DNA from: Pseudomonadota bacterium
GTDB taxonomy: Bacteria; Pseudomonadota; Gammaproteobacteria; Burkholderiales; Burkholderiaceae_C
Direction: 5' to 3'
Assembly (NCBI GenBank): GCA_030918015.1
Contig: JAUPTP010000044.1
Location: 1 to 9,611 of the forward strand
Length of the DNA: 9,611 nucleotides
The notes beneath the pieces were generated by a model. The model saw nothing but the letters and a program-made list of their open reading frames with translations, ran no database searches and was not told the DNA's origin. Shown piece after piece: positions 1-6,941 of this stretch. The position numbers and the translations under genes were made by a program. Each line of letters starts with the position of its first letter. Position 1 is the first letter of the stretch.

Positions 1-1
1 C

Positions 2-484
2 ATGGACTTTGAGTACATTGTGTGTGACTCGCCCGCCGGCATCGAAACCGGGGCCCTGATGGCCATGCACTTTGCCGACGAAGCCCTGGTGGTGACCAAC
101 CCCGAGGTGTCGTCGGTGCGCGACTCGGACCGCATCCTGGGCATGCTCAGCTCGAAGACGCTGCGCGCGATCGAGGGCCGCGAGCCGGTCAAGGAGCATC
201 TGCTGATCACCCGCTACAACCCGGCGCGGGTGCAGGGCGGCGAGATGCTGTCGCTGGCCGACATCAACGAGATCCTGCGCATTGCGCTGATCGGCGTGGT
301 GCCCGAATCCGAGGTGGTGCTGCAGGCCTCGAACCAGGGCGTGCCGGTGGTGCACATGAACGGCAGCGATGCCTCGGAGGCCTACAAGGACATCGTCGCG
401 CGCTTCCTGGGCGAGGACAAGCCGATGCGTTTCATCGATGTGGTCAAGCCGGGCTTCTTCAAGCGGCTGTTCGGCACGAGGTGA
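2..484 (+). CDS. minD: Septum site-determining ATPase MinD (C-terminal part, 5' end outside window)
   Basis: MinD is the membrane-cycling ParA/MinD-family ATPase that recruits MinC to block division away from midcell and is released from the membrane by MinE. The visible 160 residues correspond to the C-terminal 60 percent of a protein of about 270 residues. The Walker A region lies upstream of the window, so the ATG at base 2 is an internal methionine and not the start. Visible hallmarks are the Walker B/switch II stretch [13 protein letters not shown] near the beginning, the conserved [16 protein letters not shown] segment, and a C-terminal amphipathic membrane-targeting helix ending [10 protein letters not shown]. 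The stop codon lies 4 bases before minE, as expected for a minCDE operon; minC would be expected further upstream. Identification is very secure. Only the upstream boundary is unknown. Confidence 0.97.
   Translation: MDFEYIVCDSPAGIETGALMAMHFADEALVVTNPEVSSVRDSDRILGMLSSKTLRAIEGREPVKEHLLITRYNPARVQGGEMLSLADINEILRIALIGVVPESEVVLQASNQGVPVVHMNGSDASEAYKDIVARFLGEDKPMRFIDVVKPGFFKRLFGTR
478..484 (+). promoter_or_regulatory. minE ribosome binding site overlapping minD stop
   Basis: The sequence GAGGTGA contains a good Shine-Dalgarno core (GAGG, 478-481) seven bases before the minE ATG at 489, and its last three bases are the minD stop codon. This decides the minE start and suggests that terminating minD ribosomes help initiate minE. 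Such coupling would keep the MinD to MinE ratio fixed. Confidence 0.6.
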
Positions 485-488
485 CCCG

Positions 489-752
489 ATGGGGTTTCTT
501 TCCTTCATGCTCGGCGAGAAGCAGAAATCCGCGACCGTCGCCAAGGAGCGCCTGCAGATCATCCTGGCGCACGAGCGCAGCTCGCGCAGCTCCAGCCCGG
601 ATTACCTGCCGGCGCTGCAGCGCGAGCTGCTGGCGGTGGTGACCAAGTACGTCTCGATCCATCCGAACGATGTCAAGGTCCACCTCGAGCGCCACGACAA
701 CCTCGAGGTGCTCGAGGTGAAGATCGAGCTGCCCGAGTCGCCTCAGCGCTGA
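489..752 (+). CDS. minE: Cell division topological specificity factor MinE
   Basis: MinE stimulates the MinD ATPase and drives pole-to-pole Min oscillation, restricting division inhibition to the poles. The protein is 87 residues, the usual size. The N-terminal MGFLSFMLG segment is the membrane-binding helix. It is followed by the anti-MinCD region, with the conserved [13 protein letters not shown] (about residues 18-30) that switches between beta strand and MinD-binding helix. The C-terminal topological domain contains [16 protein letters not shown] and ends with an acidic, hydrophobic [10 protein letters not shown] strand. The ATG at 489 is preferred over the upstream in-frame methionine at 369, because that one lies inside minD and adds 40 low-complexity residues. 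It follows minD after 4 bases and is clearly cotranscribed with it. Confidence 0.97.
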   Translation: MGFLSFMLGEKQKSATVAKERLQIILAHERSSRSSSPDYLPALQRELLAVVTKYVSIHPNDVKVHLERHDNLEVLEVKIELPESPQR

Positions 753-764
753 GCGAGGTCGGCC

Positions 765-1259
765 ATGGGATCGGGCATGAGGCGATGGCCTGTTTTCTCG
801 CTGGCGGTGGCCGTGCTGCTCGCCGGCTGCGATGCCCGCCGCGAGGAGCGGCTGCCCGTGGGCACCGCCTCCGAACAGGAGGTGCTGCGCGAGTTCGGCA
901 CGCCGGTGGCGATCCATCGCCAGCCCGATGGATCGCGCATCCTCGAGTTCACCGGCCAGCCCGAGGGCTCGACCAACCATTTCGCCACGATCGGCAGCGA
1001 CGGGCGCCTGGTGCAGCTGCGCCAGGCCCTGCAGCCCGAGAGCTTCGCCCAGGTGCGCCCGGGCATGACGGTCGAGCAGGTGCGCCAGCAGCTGGGTCAG
1101 CCGGCGCTGAAGGAGGCCTACGCGCTGAAGAAGGAGGAGGTCTGGGACTGGCGCTGGCAGGACGGCCCGACGCGCAGGATCTTCCGGGTGACCTTCGATT
1201 TCGAGGGGCGCGTGCTGTCGGCCTCGGCCCTGGACGATCCGCGCGATCTCTACCGATGA
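765..1259 (+). CDS. Lipoprotein with two BamE/SmpA-like halves
   Basis: This 164-residue protein has a lipoprotein signal peptide: a short basic start (MRR), a hydrophobic stretch, and the lipobox LLAGC with the lipidated cysteine at about residue 22. No Asp follows the cysteine directly (the next residues are D-A-R, so position +2 is Asp; this could favour inner-membrane retention if the E. coli rule applies). The mature part holds two similar halves. Residues about 33-82 begin GTASEQEVLREFGTPV and residues about 99-155 begin GMTVEQVRQQLGQP; each continues into strands ending in a DGRL or EGRVLS turn. This is the pattern of the SmpA/OmlA (BamE-like) fold, here apparently duplicated. GAGG at 755-758 sits six bases before the ATG at 765, favouring that start over the ATG at 777. 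It lies 12 bases after minE and may be cotranscribed with it. Its function is not known from sequence; a role in envelope assembly is only inferred from the fold. Confidence 0.85.
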   Translation: MGSGMRRWPVFSLAVAVLLAGCDARREERLPVGTASEQEVLREFGTPVAIHRQPDGSRILEFTGQPEGSTNHFATIGSDGRLVQLRQALQPESFAQVRPGMTVEQVRQQLGQPALKEAYALKKEEVWDWRWQDGPTRRIFRVTFDFEGRVLSASALDDPRDLYR

Positions 1260-1286
1260 GCGCACGGCGCGCCGGGTGTCGGCGCC

Positions 1287-3614
1287 TCAGTAGCGTGTGA
1301 CCATCAGGCCGGCGCCCTCCGGGAGCAGCGCCGGCAGGGGCTCCGGCTCGGGCGGGCCGATGCGCCGGGGCGAGGCGTCCAGCGCCTGCTCGCCATAGCG
1401 CCAGTCCGCGCCGACCCGCACCAGGCCTTCGGGCACCTCCCCGGGCAGGGCGATCTCGGTCTGCCGCAGCGCAGCCTGCATGAAGTCGATCCAGGTCTGA
1501 CGGGCCAGCGCGGAGGCATCGAGTGCGCCGGCATCCGGCGGCAGCCCCGCAGGGCTGCCGATCCAGGCGACGGTGACCACCTGGCGCTGGTAGCCGGCGA
1601 ACCAGCCGTCGCTCTGCTCGGTGCGGCCGGCGCGGGCGAACAGGTCTGCGCGGGGCAGCCGCTCGCGCACCGGCACGGCCGCGCCCTGCTGCAGGTGATC
1701 CTGCAGCATCGTGCCCAGCAGGAAGACGTTGCGTGTGGGCACCACGCGCTGCTCCGGGTCGCCGGGCGGCAGCGCCGGGGGGCGGTAGATGACGACGCCG
1801 CGCGCATCGGTGACCCGGTCGACGAAGTTGGGCGCGACCGGCTCGCCGCCGTCGCGGGCCAGGACGCTGTAGGCCCGCGCCAGCTGCATCGGCGTGGTGC
1901 CGGCGCGGCCCGCCGCCAGCGAGGCATCGCTGGGCAGGCGGTCGCGGTCGAAGCCGAAGCGCTCGAGCCAGTCGCGGGTGAGGTCGACGCCGGTGTGCAT
2001 CAGCCGCTGCGCCGCCGCATGGCGGGCGTCGATCAGCTGCGCCTGGCGCAATGTCAGCACCCGCGGTGCGGTCGCCCCGGTCGGCGTGGGCTGCACTTCC
2101 TCGCCGGGCAGCGGGACATCGCTGATCAGGCTGTCGGGCATCACCCCCTGCTCGAGGGCGGCCGAGTCCAGGAAGGGCTGCAGCGCCGAGCCGGCCGGAC
2201 GCCAGACCGCCGTGGCCCGGTCCAGCGGGCTGCGCACATGGTCGAAGCCGCCCACCAGGGCGCGCACGCGGCCATCGGTCGGGTCGAGCGCCACCAGCGC
2301 CCCGTCGACCTGCGGCCACTGGGCCAGACTCCAGAAGGCCGGCGCCTGCGGGGCGGGGTCGTCTCCGGCGGGATCGGTGCGCGAGCGGCGCTCGACGCGG
2401 ATCACCGCGCCGCGCGTCAGCCCCGGCGTGCCCGGCGGCGCCTCGCGCAGCCGCTGCAGACCGGCCCGGTCGATCATGATCGGATGGCCGTCGGCCAGCC
2501 GGGCCTCCACGGCATCGTCCTGCACGGCGGTGACGATCGCCAGGCGCAGGTCGTCGTCGTCCTGGCGATCGCGCAGGGCCAGGGTCGCGATGCGGTCCAG
2601 GGCGCCGCCGCGGGCCGAGGCCGGGAGGTCCTCATGACCCTCGGGGCCGCGCCACGGCCGGGTGCGCTCCTGCGCCAGCAGGCTGCGCCGCAGGGCCGCG
2701 TGGGCGGCGATCTGCTCGGCGGCGGTGACGGTGGTGTAGATGCGGTAGCCCTGGGCATAGACCGACTCGCCCAGTCGTGCCACCACCCAGCGGCGGGCCA
2801 TGTCGGCCAGATGGCCGGCGTGGACCTCCGCCTGGGTCGGGCGCCGGATCGACAGCACCTGCGCCTGCGCCTCGGCCCGCTGCTCCGCGGTGATCAGGCC
2901 GTCGCGCTCCATGCGCTGGAGCACCTGGCGCTGGCGCTGCTGCGCCCGCTCCGGGTTGACGATCGGGTTGGCCCAGGCCGGGTTCTGCGGCAGGCCGGCG
3001 AGCATGGCGGTCTCGGCCAGCGTCAGCGCCGACAGGGGCTTGCCGAAATAGGTGCGCGCCGCCGCCGCGAAGCCGTGGCTGCGCTGCCCCAGGTCGATCT
3101 GGTTCATGTACAGCTCGAGGATGCGCGGCTTGTCGAGCTCGTGCTCGATGCGCAGCGCCAGCAGGGCCTCGCGCAGCTTGCGGTCGAGCGTGCGGTCCCG
3201 GCTCAGGAAGAAGTTGCGCGCGACCTGCTGCGTGATGGTGGAGCCGCCCTCGCGCAGCTCGCCGTCGAGGTTGGCCCACAGCGCGCGGGCGATGCCGACC
3301 GGGTCGATGCCGGGGTGCAGCGCGAAGCGGCGGTCCTCCACGGCGATGACCGCCTGCTGCAGCAGGCGCGGGATCTGCTCGATCGGCACGAACTCCCGGT
3401 TCTCGTCGCCGAACTGCGCGATCGGTACGCCATCGGCGGTGAAGACCTGCAGCGGCTGGCGGGGCTGATAGTGCAGCACCCGGTCGAGCGCGGGCAGCTG
3501 GGTCCACAGGCGCACCACCCCCAGGATCAGCGAAAGGCCTGCCGCCAGCAGGGCTGCGGCCGCCAGGCTCAGGACGATCTGCCGGGGAGTGCGGGGAAGA
3601 TGCGGAAGGGGCAC
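1287..3614 (-). CDS. Class A PBP homologue (PBP1A-like): intact glycosyltransferase, degenerate transpeptidase
   Basis: This 775-residue bitopic inner-membrane protein has a signal-anchor helix at about residues 12-33. The GT51 peptidoglycan glycosyltransferase domain (about 55-230) keeps its motifs: EDRRFALHPGID with catalytic E93, GGSTITQQVARN (123-134), RKLREALLALRIE with E149, and LELYMNQIDLGQRSHGF (166-182). A linker with an OB-like segment follows, then a PBP1A-type transpeptidase domain (about 435-690) recognisable from GALVALDPTDGRVRALVGG and the WFAGY segment. The active-site motifs are altered: SxxK reads S476-A-L-Q479 with lysine replaced by glutamine, no SxN is present around 529-532 (D-A-R-H), and KTG is R661-A-G663. 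The family therefore predicts glycan polymerisation without DD-transpeptidation. The frame is open throughout, so this is not a simple pseudogene. The start is GTG with no clear Shine-Dalgarno; no ATG in this frame precedes the membrane helix. It lies 49 bases after the YffB-like gene on the same strand. Confidence 0.93.
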   Translation of the reverse strand: MPLPHLPRTPRQIVLSLAAAALLAAGLSLILGVVRLWTQLPALDRVLHYQPRQPLQVFTADGVPIAQFGDENREFVPIEQIPRLLQQAVIAVEDRRFALHPGIDPVGIARALWANLDGELREGGSTITQQVARNFFLSRDRTLDRKLREALLALRIEHELDKPRILELYMNQIDLGQRSHGFAAAARTYFGKPLSALTLAETAMLAGLPQNPAWANPIVNPERAQQRQRQVLQRMERDGLITAEQRAEAQAQVLSIRRPTQAEVHAGHLADMARRWVVARLGESVYAQGYRIYTTVTAAEQIAAHAALRRSLLAQERTRPWRGPEGHEDLPASARGGALDRIATLALRDRQDDDDLRLAIVTAVQDDAVEARLADGHPIMIDRAGLQRLREAPPGTPGLTRGAVIRVERRSRTDPAGDDPAPQAPAFWSLAQWPQVDGALVALDPTDGRVRALVGGFDHVRSPLDRATAVWRPAGSALQPFLDSAALEQGVMPDSLISDVPLPGEEVQPTPTGATAPRVLTLRQAQLIDARHAAAQRLMHTGVDLTRDWLERFGFDRDRLPSDASLAAGRAGTTPMQLARAYSVLARDGGEPVAPNFVDRVTDARGVVIYRPPALPPGDPEQRVVPTRNVFLLGTMLQDHLQQGAAVPVRERLPRADLFARAGRTEQSDGWFAGYQRQVVTVAWIGSPAGLPPDAGALDASALARQTWIDFMQAALRQTEIALPGEVPEGLVRVGADWRYGEQALDASPRRIGPPEPEPLPALLPEGAGLMVTRY

Positions 3615-3663
3615 GGCAAGAGGCGGCAGGGCAGGCGCGGGATGAGGCCCCGATGGGGGCGGG

Positions 3664-4050
3664 TCAGCGCTCCAGCCGGCGGGCGAAGTCTGCGGCGTCG
3701 AAGCCGACGCTGAAGGCCCCGTCCGGCCAGCGCACCAGCGGCCGGCGGATCACGCTGGGCTGGGCCTGCATCAGCGCGATCGCGGTGGCCGCGTCGGTCA
3801 CGGCGGCCCGCTCGGCCTCGTCGAGCCGGCGCCAGGTGGTGCCGCTGCGGTTGAGCAGCCGCTCCCAGCCCAGCGCGTCGCTCGCCGGCCCGAGCAGCTC
3901 GGCGGGCACGCCCTGCTTCCTGAAGTCGTGGAACTGCACCTCGACGCCGGCGGCCGGCGCCTGCGCGGCCAGCCAGGCGCGCGCCTTCTTCACCGTGTCG
4001 CAGTTCGGGATGCCGTGCAGCGTCAGCACGCAGGCCGCGGAGTTGTGCAT
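3664..4050 (-). CDS. ArsC/Spx-family YffB-like thioredoxin-fold protein
   Basis: A 128-residue protein of the ArsC/Spx/MgsR family, YffB branch. The thioredoxin-fold start is LTLHGIPNCDTVKKARAWL, with the family cysteine at C17 followed by DTVKKA as in YffB. Further family marks are the FHDFRKQGVP turn, the helical insert with LLNRSGTTWRRLDE, and the C-terminal IRRPLVRWPDG strand pair that forms the cis-proline substrate site. There is no second cysteine in a CxxC arrangement. The family is described as glutathione-dependent reductase-like, but the physiological substrate of YffB members is not settled, so I do not assign arsenate reduction. GGGAG at 4056-4060, five bases upstream, supports the ATG at 4050 and rejects longer frames that run through queF. 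It starts 11 bases after the queF stop, so the two are almost certainly cotranscribed. Confidence 0.92.
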   Translation of the reverse strand: MHNSAACVLTLHGIPNCDTVKKARAWLAAQAPAAGVEVQFHDFRKQGVPAELLGPASDALGWERLLNRSGTTWRRLDEAERAAVTDAATAIALMQAQPSVIRRPLVRWPDGAFSVGFDAADFARRLER

Positions 4051-4055
4051 CGACG

Positions 4056-4060
4056 CTCCC
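4056..4060 (-). promoter_or_regulatory. Ribosome binding site of the YffB-like gene
   Basis: On the minus strand GGGAG sits between the queF TGA (4064-4062) and the ATG at 4050, with five bases of spacing. It fixes the start of the downstream gene and shows how tightly the two genes are joined. Confidence 0.6.
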
Positions 4061-4061
4061 G

Positions 4062-4937
4062 TCACTGGCGCGCGGTGCGCACGTTGGCCGGCGGCATCGC
4101 CGGGTGGCTGGTGCGCCAGGGGCTGATGTCCAGGCCGCCGCGGCGGGTGTAGCGCGCGTAGACCTGCAGCCGCACCGGCTGGCAGCGCTCCAGGAGGTCG
4201 GTGAAGATGCGCTCGACGCACTGCTCGTGGAACTCGTCGTGCTCGCGGAAGCTGATCAGGTAGCGCAGCAGCCCCTCCTGGTCGATCTGCGGGCCGGTGT
4301 AGCTGATCTGCACGCTGCCCCAGTCGGGCTGGCCGGTGACCAGGCAGTTGCTCTTGAGCAGGTGCGAGGCGAGCGTCTCGGTCACCGGCTGCTCGTCGAA
4401 GGCGGCGGTCAGCAGCTCGGGCGTGGGCGGGCCGTAGCGGTCGCAGTCGATGTCCATGCGGTCGAGCAGCACGCCCGACAGCTCGTGGATCGGCTGCGCG
4501 TCGAAGTCCTCGGGCAGCACCAGCCGCACGCCCACGCGGGCGCCGGCGGCCGCGCTCAGGTCGCGCACCAGCATCTCGCGCAGCATCTCGGGCGACTCCA
4601 CCCGGGTCATGTTGAAGCTGTTGAGGTAGAGCTTGAAGGACTTGCTCTCGATGATGCAGGGCGAGTCGCAGGGCACGGTGATGGTGGCGATCGCCACCTG
4701 CGGCTTGCCGCGCGGCGTCAGCCACGACAGCTCGTAGGCGGTCCACAGGTCCGCGCCCATGAAGGGCAGGCGCCCGGCGGCGATGCGCTCAGGTGTCAGG
4801 CCGATCTCCTCGCGCTTCGGGGTGCGCGAGATCGGGAAGAGCAGCTCGGGCGCATAGCTCGAGCGGTAGCTGGCGGTCCTGCCCAGCGGCGAGGCGCTCG
4901 GGTCGAGGGACGGGGCGGGGGAGGGGATGTCGCTCAT
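4062..4937 (-). CDS. queF: NADPH-dependent 7-cyano-7-deazaguanine reductase QueF
   Basis: QueF reduces the nitrile of preQ0 to the amine preQ1 using NADPH, a cytosolic step in queuosine biosynthesis before insertion into tRNA. At 291 residues it is the long two-domain (E. coli-type) form rather than the short Bacillus form. The QueF motif [11 protein letters not shown] is at 97-107, in the N-terminal half. The C-terminal half carries the catalytic cysteine C198 in [16 protein letters not shown], the proton-donor aspartate D205 seven residues later, and the substrate-binding pair H237-E238 in [11 protein letters not shown]. All key residues are present, so the enzyme should be active. The first 20 residues are a Pro/Ser-rich extension. 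The ATG at 4937 has no strong Shine-Dalgarno, and a slightly later start cannot be excluded. It leads a probable operon with the YffB-like and PBP-like genes. Confidence 0.97.
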   Translation of the reverse strand: MSDIPSPAPSLDPSASPLGRTASYRSSYAPELLFPISRTPKREEIGLTPERIAAGRLPFMGADLWTAYELSWLTPRGKPQVAIATITVPCDSPCIIESKSFKLYLNSFNMTRVESPEMLREMLVRDLSAAAGARVGVRLVLPEDFDAQPIHELSGVLLDRMDIDCDRYGPPTPELLTAAFDEQPVTETLASHLLKSNCLVTGQPDWGSVQISYTGPQIDQEGLLRYLISFREHDEFHEQCVERIFTDLLERCQPVRLQVYARYTRRGGLDISPWRTSHPAMPPANVRTARQ

Positions 4938-4985
4938 GGGACGACATGGTAGCCGCGCCCCGGGAGCGCGATCCTTTTCTCTGGA

Positions 4986-6182
4986 TCAGACGGTGGGGCC
5001 AATCCGTCGCCGCACGGCCGACGGGGTGATCGTGTGCGGTGCGCGGCCGCCCTCCGTGTGCCGCGCGTGCCCGAGCAGGCCGCGCAGGAAGTCGCTCAGC
5101 ACGGCGCCCTGGTTCTCCGCGGTGTAGTGGCGCCGGGCCGCCCAGGCCGCCTGGCGCAGGCGTGCGGTGCGCGCGCGGTCGCCGAGCTGTCGGCCCAGAT
5201 CCGCCATCGAGGCGAACTCGATCAGGGCGGGGTAGTTCGCGAGGTAGGCCTTGGAGGCCCGGTAGCCTTCGGCCGGCAGCGCGATGGGCACGCCCGCCGC
5301 GACGCTGGAGATCAGCCGGTCCGGCACCGTCAGGTCGAAGCGGTCCGGGCGGCGGCAGCGGCCGGTGTTGTACATGATCAGGCTGGCGTCATGGCGCGCC
5401 ATGCGGCCCAGCAGCCCCGACTGCGTCTCCGGCGCGAACAGCCGGCGCTGCGGATGGCCGTCGTCGGTCTCGGGCGAGTGGACGTGGTGGAGTTCGAGGC
5501 CCTGCGCCAGGATCTCCTGCATCGGCCCGCGCAGGTCATCGGCGGCGTGGATGGTCGGATGCGACAGGTCGGTGCGGCCGACGAAGATCAGGTTGGGGTG
5601 GGCCGAGGCGGCCTCGGGCAGGGCCTCGGTCATGCCGGCGCGGTCCTGGAACTGGCGCGGCCAGCACGGCGGCAGCACCAGCGTCTCCACCGGCGGCCCC
5701 GGCCGGCGCAGCAGGTGGTGCCGCTCGAAATGGCTGCGCATCGCCTCGCTGGGAAAGAGGATGCCGTCGAGGTGGCGCGCGGCGCGCCGCATCAGCCAGT
5801 GCTGGCGCATGACGCCGGCCGGCTCCAGCGCCAGCGGATAGCACAGCACCATCAGCACCAGACGGATGCGCGGCCTCAGCTGCCGGATCGCGGCCAGATC
5901 GGCCAGCGGATTGGTGCCCCAGTAGCCGATGACGAGCTCGGTGCGGTGTTCGTCGAGGTGGTGCGCGAGCGCCTGGCGGAACACCGGGTCCTGCGTGCCG
6001 CGGAACTGGTCGAGCGCGCGGCGCACCCGCCGTCCGACCGTGGCAGGCCGGTCGTGGAAGAAGCAGCTCGAGTCCGGCATCCAGGAGACCGGGCTGCGTC
6101 CGGCGAGCATGGCCTCGAGGCTGGCGCGGTGATCGATGTCGGGGCCGAGCAGGGTGACGCTGGGGGCGTGGGAGAGGGGCAT
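4986..6182 (-). CDS. Putative GT-B-type glycosyltransferase
   Basis: A 398-residue soluble protein with no signal peptide or membrane helix. The N-terminal half has alternating strands and helices of a Rossmann-like domain: VTLLGPDIDHRASLEAML at the start, ELVIGYWGTNPLADL at 82-96, and RLVLMVLCYPLAL around 107-119, followed by DGILFPSEAMRSHFER (139-154), which resembles the position where GT4 enzymes carry a V(P/T)xS turn. The second domain starts near PNLIFVGRTDLSHPTIHAAD (196-215). It ends in DRLISSVAAGVPIALPAEGY (288-307), the analogue of the nucleotide-sugar binding helix of GT-B enzymes, although the usual Glu is not in its classic ExxxxG place. About 30 C-terminal residues after 370 look disordered. 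The donor and acceptor cannot be told from sequence, and no cell-wall or capsule cluster surrounds it. The ATG at 6182 has no clear Shine-Dalgarno. Confidence 0.6.
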   Translation of the reverse strand: MPLSHAPSVTLLGPDIDHRASLEAMLAGRSPVSWMPDSSCFFHDRPATVGRRVRRALDQFRGTQDPVFRQALAHHLDEHRTELVIGYWGTNPLADLAAIRQLRPRIRLVLMVLCYPLALEPAGVMRQHWLMRRAARHLDGILFPSEAMRSHFERHHLLRRPGPPVETLVLPPCWPRQFQDRAGMTEALPEAASAHPNLIFVGRTDLSHPTIHAADDLRGPMQEILAQGLELHHVHSPETDDGHPQRRLFAPETQSGLLGRMARHDASLIMYNTGRCRRPDRFDLTVPDRLISSVAAGVPIALPAEGYRASKAYLANYPALIEFASMADLGRQLGDRARTARLRQAAWAARRHYTAENQGAVLSDFLRGLLGHARHTEGGRAPHTITPSAVRRRIGPTV

Positions 6183-6323
6183 GGAGGAGCGTGTCAGCAG
6201 ACAGGGGCCGTGCCGGATCCCGGGTCGGGATGGGCGGTTTGTGTCTGACTGTTTCGGCTCCGCGCGCCGGTTATTGAGTGGTGAATCCTCTGGTGTTTCG
6301 ATGACCGGCGCTGCGCGCGCGGC
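6183..6323. other. Intergenic region with an inverted repeat and an AT-richer pocket
   Basis: This is the longest gene-free stretch in the window, between the response regulator stop and the glycosyltransferase start, both on the minus strand. GCGCCGGT (6264-6271) and ACCGGCGC (6304-6311) form an 8-base inverted repeat enclosing 32 bases of unusually AT-rich sequence for this genome. It may hold the promoter of the glycosyltransferase or a factor-assisted terminator of the sensory operon. No T-run follows the stem on either strand, so I do not call a rho-independent terminator. No convincing -35/-10 pair is visible either. Confidence 0.35.
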
Positions 6324-6941
6324 TCAGCCCGGCGTGCGGCAGTGCTCCACCGCGTAGCGGATCAGCTCGGCCTGGCCCTCGATGCGCAGCTTGCGGCGGA
6401 TGTTCTGGCGGTGGGTCTCGACGGTGCGCACGCTCAGGTCGTGCTCGGCGGCGATCTGCTTGCTCGACAGGCCGCGCGCCAGGCAGGCCAGGATCTCGGA
6501 TTCGCGCTCGGACAGGATCGGGCGGGGAGGCGCCTCGCTGCGGCTGCCCTGGCGCGACACGCTCGCGCTCAGGAAGGTGTCGCCGGCGGCCACCGCCCGG
6601 ATCGCGCCGATGATGTCCGACGAGGGCGCATCCTTGAGCACGTAGGCCCGGGCCCCGGCCTGCATGGCCTGGTGCACGTACTCGGGGTTGTCGTACATGC
6701 TCAGCACGATCACGTCGATGCGTGGCCAGCGCGCGCGGATCTGGCCGGTCAGCGCGATGCCGCTGATCTGCTTCATGCCGATGTCGGTCAGCACCAGCCC
6801 GGGCCGCAGGCGCTCGATCGCCTCGAGCGCGCCGTCGGCATCGGCCGCCTCGCCCACGACCTGCAGGTCGGGCTGGCTGTGGATGAGCGTGCGCACGCCT
6901 TCGCGCACGAGCGGGTGGTCATCGACGATCAGGATGCGCAT
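6324..6941 (-). CDS. NarL/LuxR-type response regulator
   Basis: A 205-residue cytoplasmic two-component response regulator. The receiver domain (1-120) has the acidic pair D7-D8 in ILIVDDHPLVREG, the phospho-acceptor D53 in LVLTDIGMKQISGI, the switch serine S81 in VIVLSMYDN and the conserved K103 in YVLKDA. After a linker of about 20 residues, the GerE/LuxR helix-turn-helix (about 140-200) reads LSERESEILACLARGLSSKQIA, then LSVRTVETHRQNIRRKL. It should bind DNA when phosphorylated by the adjacent kinase. I place the start at the ATG at 6941 because MRILIVDDHP is the normal receiver beginning; the in-frame extension to 7025 encodes Pro/Arg-rich sequence in the shadow of the kinase gene. The start lies within the kinase gene and has no Shine-Dalgarno, which points to translational coupling. 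Target genes are unknown. Confidence 0.95.
   Translation of the reverse strand: MRILIVDDHPLVREGVRTLIHSQPDLQVVGEAADADGALEAIERLRPGLVLTDIGMKQISGIALTGQIRARWPRIDVIVLSMYDNPEYVHQAMQAGARAYVLKDAPSSDIIGAIRAVAAGDTFLSASVSRQGSRSEAPPRPILSERESEILACLARGLSSKQIAAEHDLSVRTVETHRQNIRRKLRIEGQAELIRYAVEHCRTPG

Noticed and set aside
1260..1286. Possible bidirectional terminator between the convergent lipoprotein and PBP genes
   Set aside because: Only a 5-base GGCGC/GCGCC stem and a short CGGCGCGCCG palindrome occur, with no T-run on either side; this is not distinguishable from GC-rich background.
949..2319. Minus-strand open frame of 456 codons overlapping the lipoprotein and PBP genes
   Set aside because: Ala/Arg/Gly/Pro low-complexity translation, out of frame with two well-supported genes.
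1695..3713. Plus-strand open frame of 672 codons opposite the PBP homologue
   Set aside because: It is a GC-driven antisense shadow: Arg/Gln/Gly/Ala-rich, with no recognisable domain, lying fully opposite a gene with clear motifs.
4970..4987. GATCC/GGATC inverted repeat at the glycosyltransferase stop, considered as a terminator
   Set aside because: The stem is only 5 bases and no T-run follows on the minus strand.
5034..6248. Plus-strand open frame of 404 codons opposite the glycosyltransferase
   Set aside because: No domain can be seen and the composition is typical of a reverse-strand shadow. The minus-strand frame has a plausible two-domain fold.
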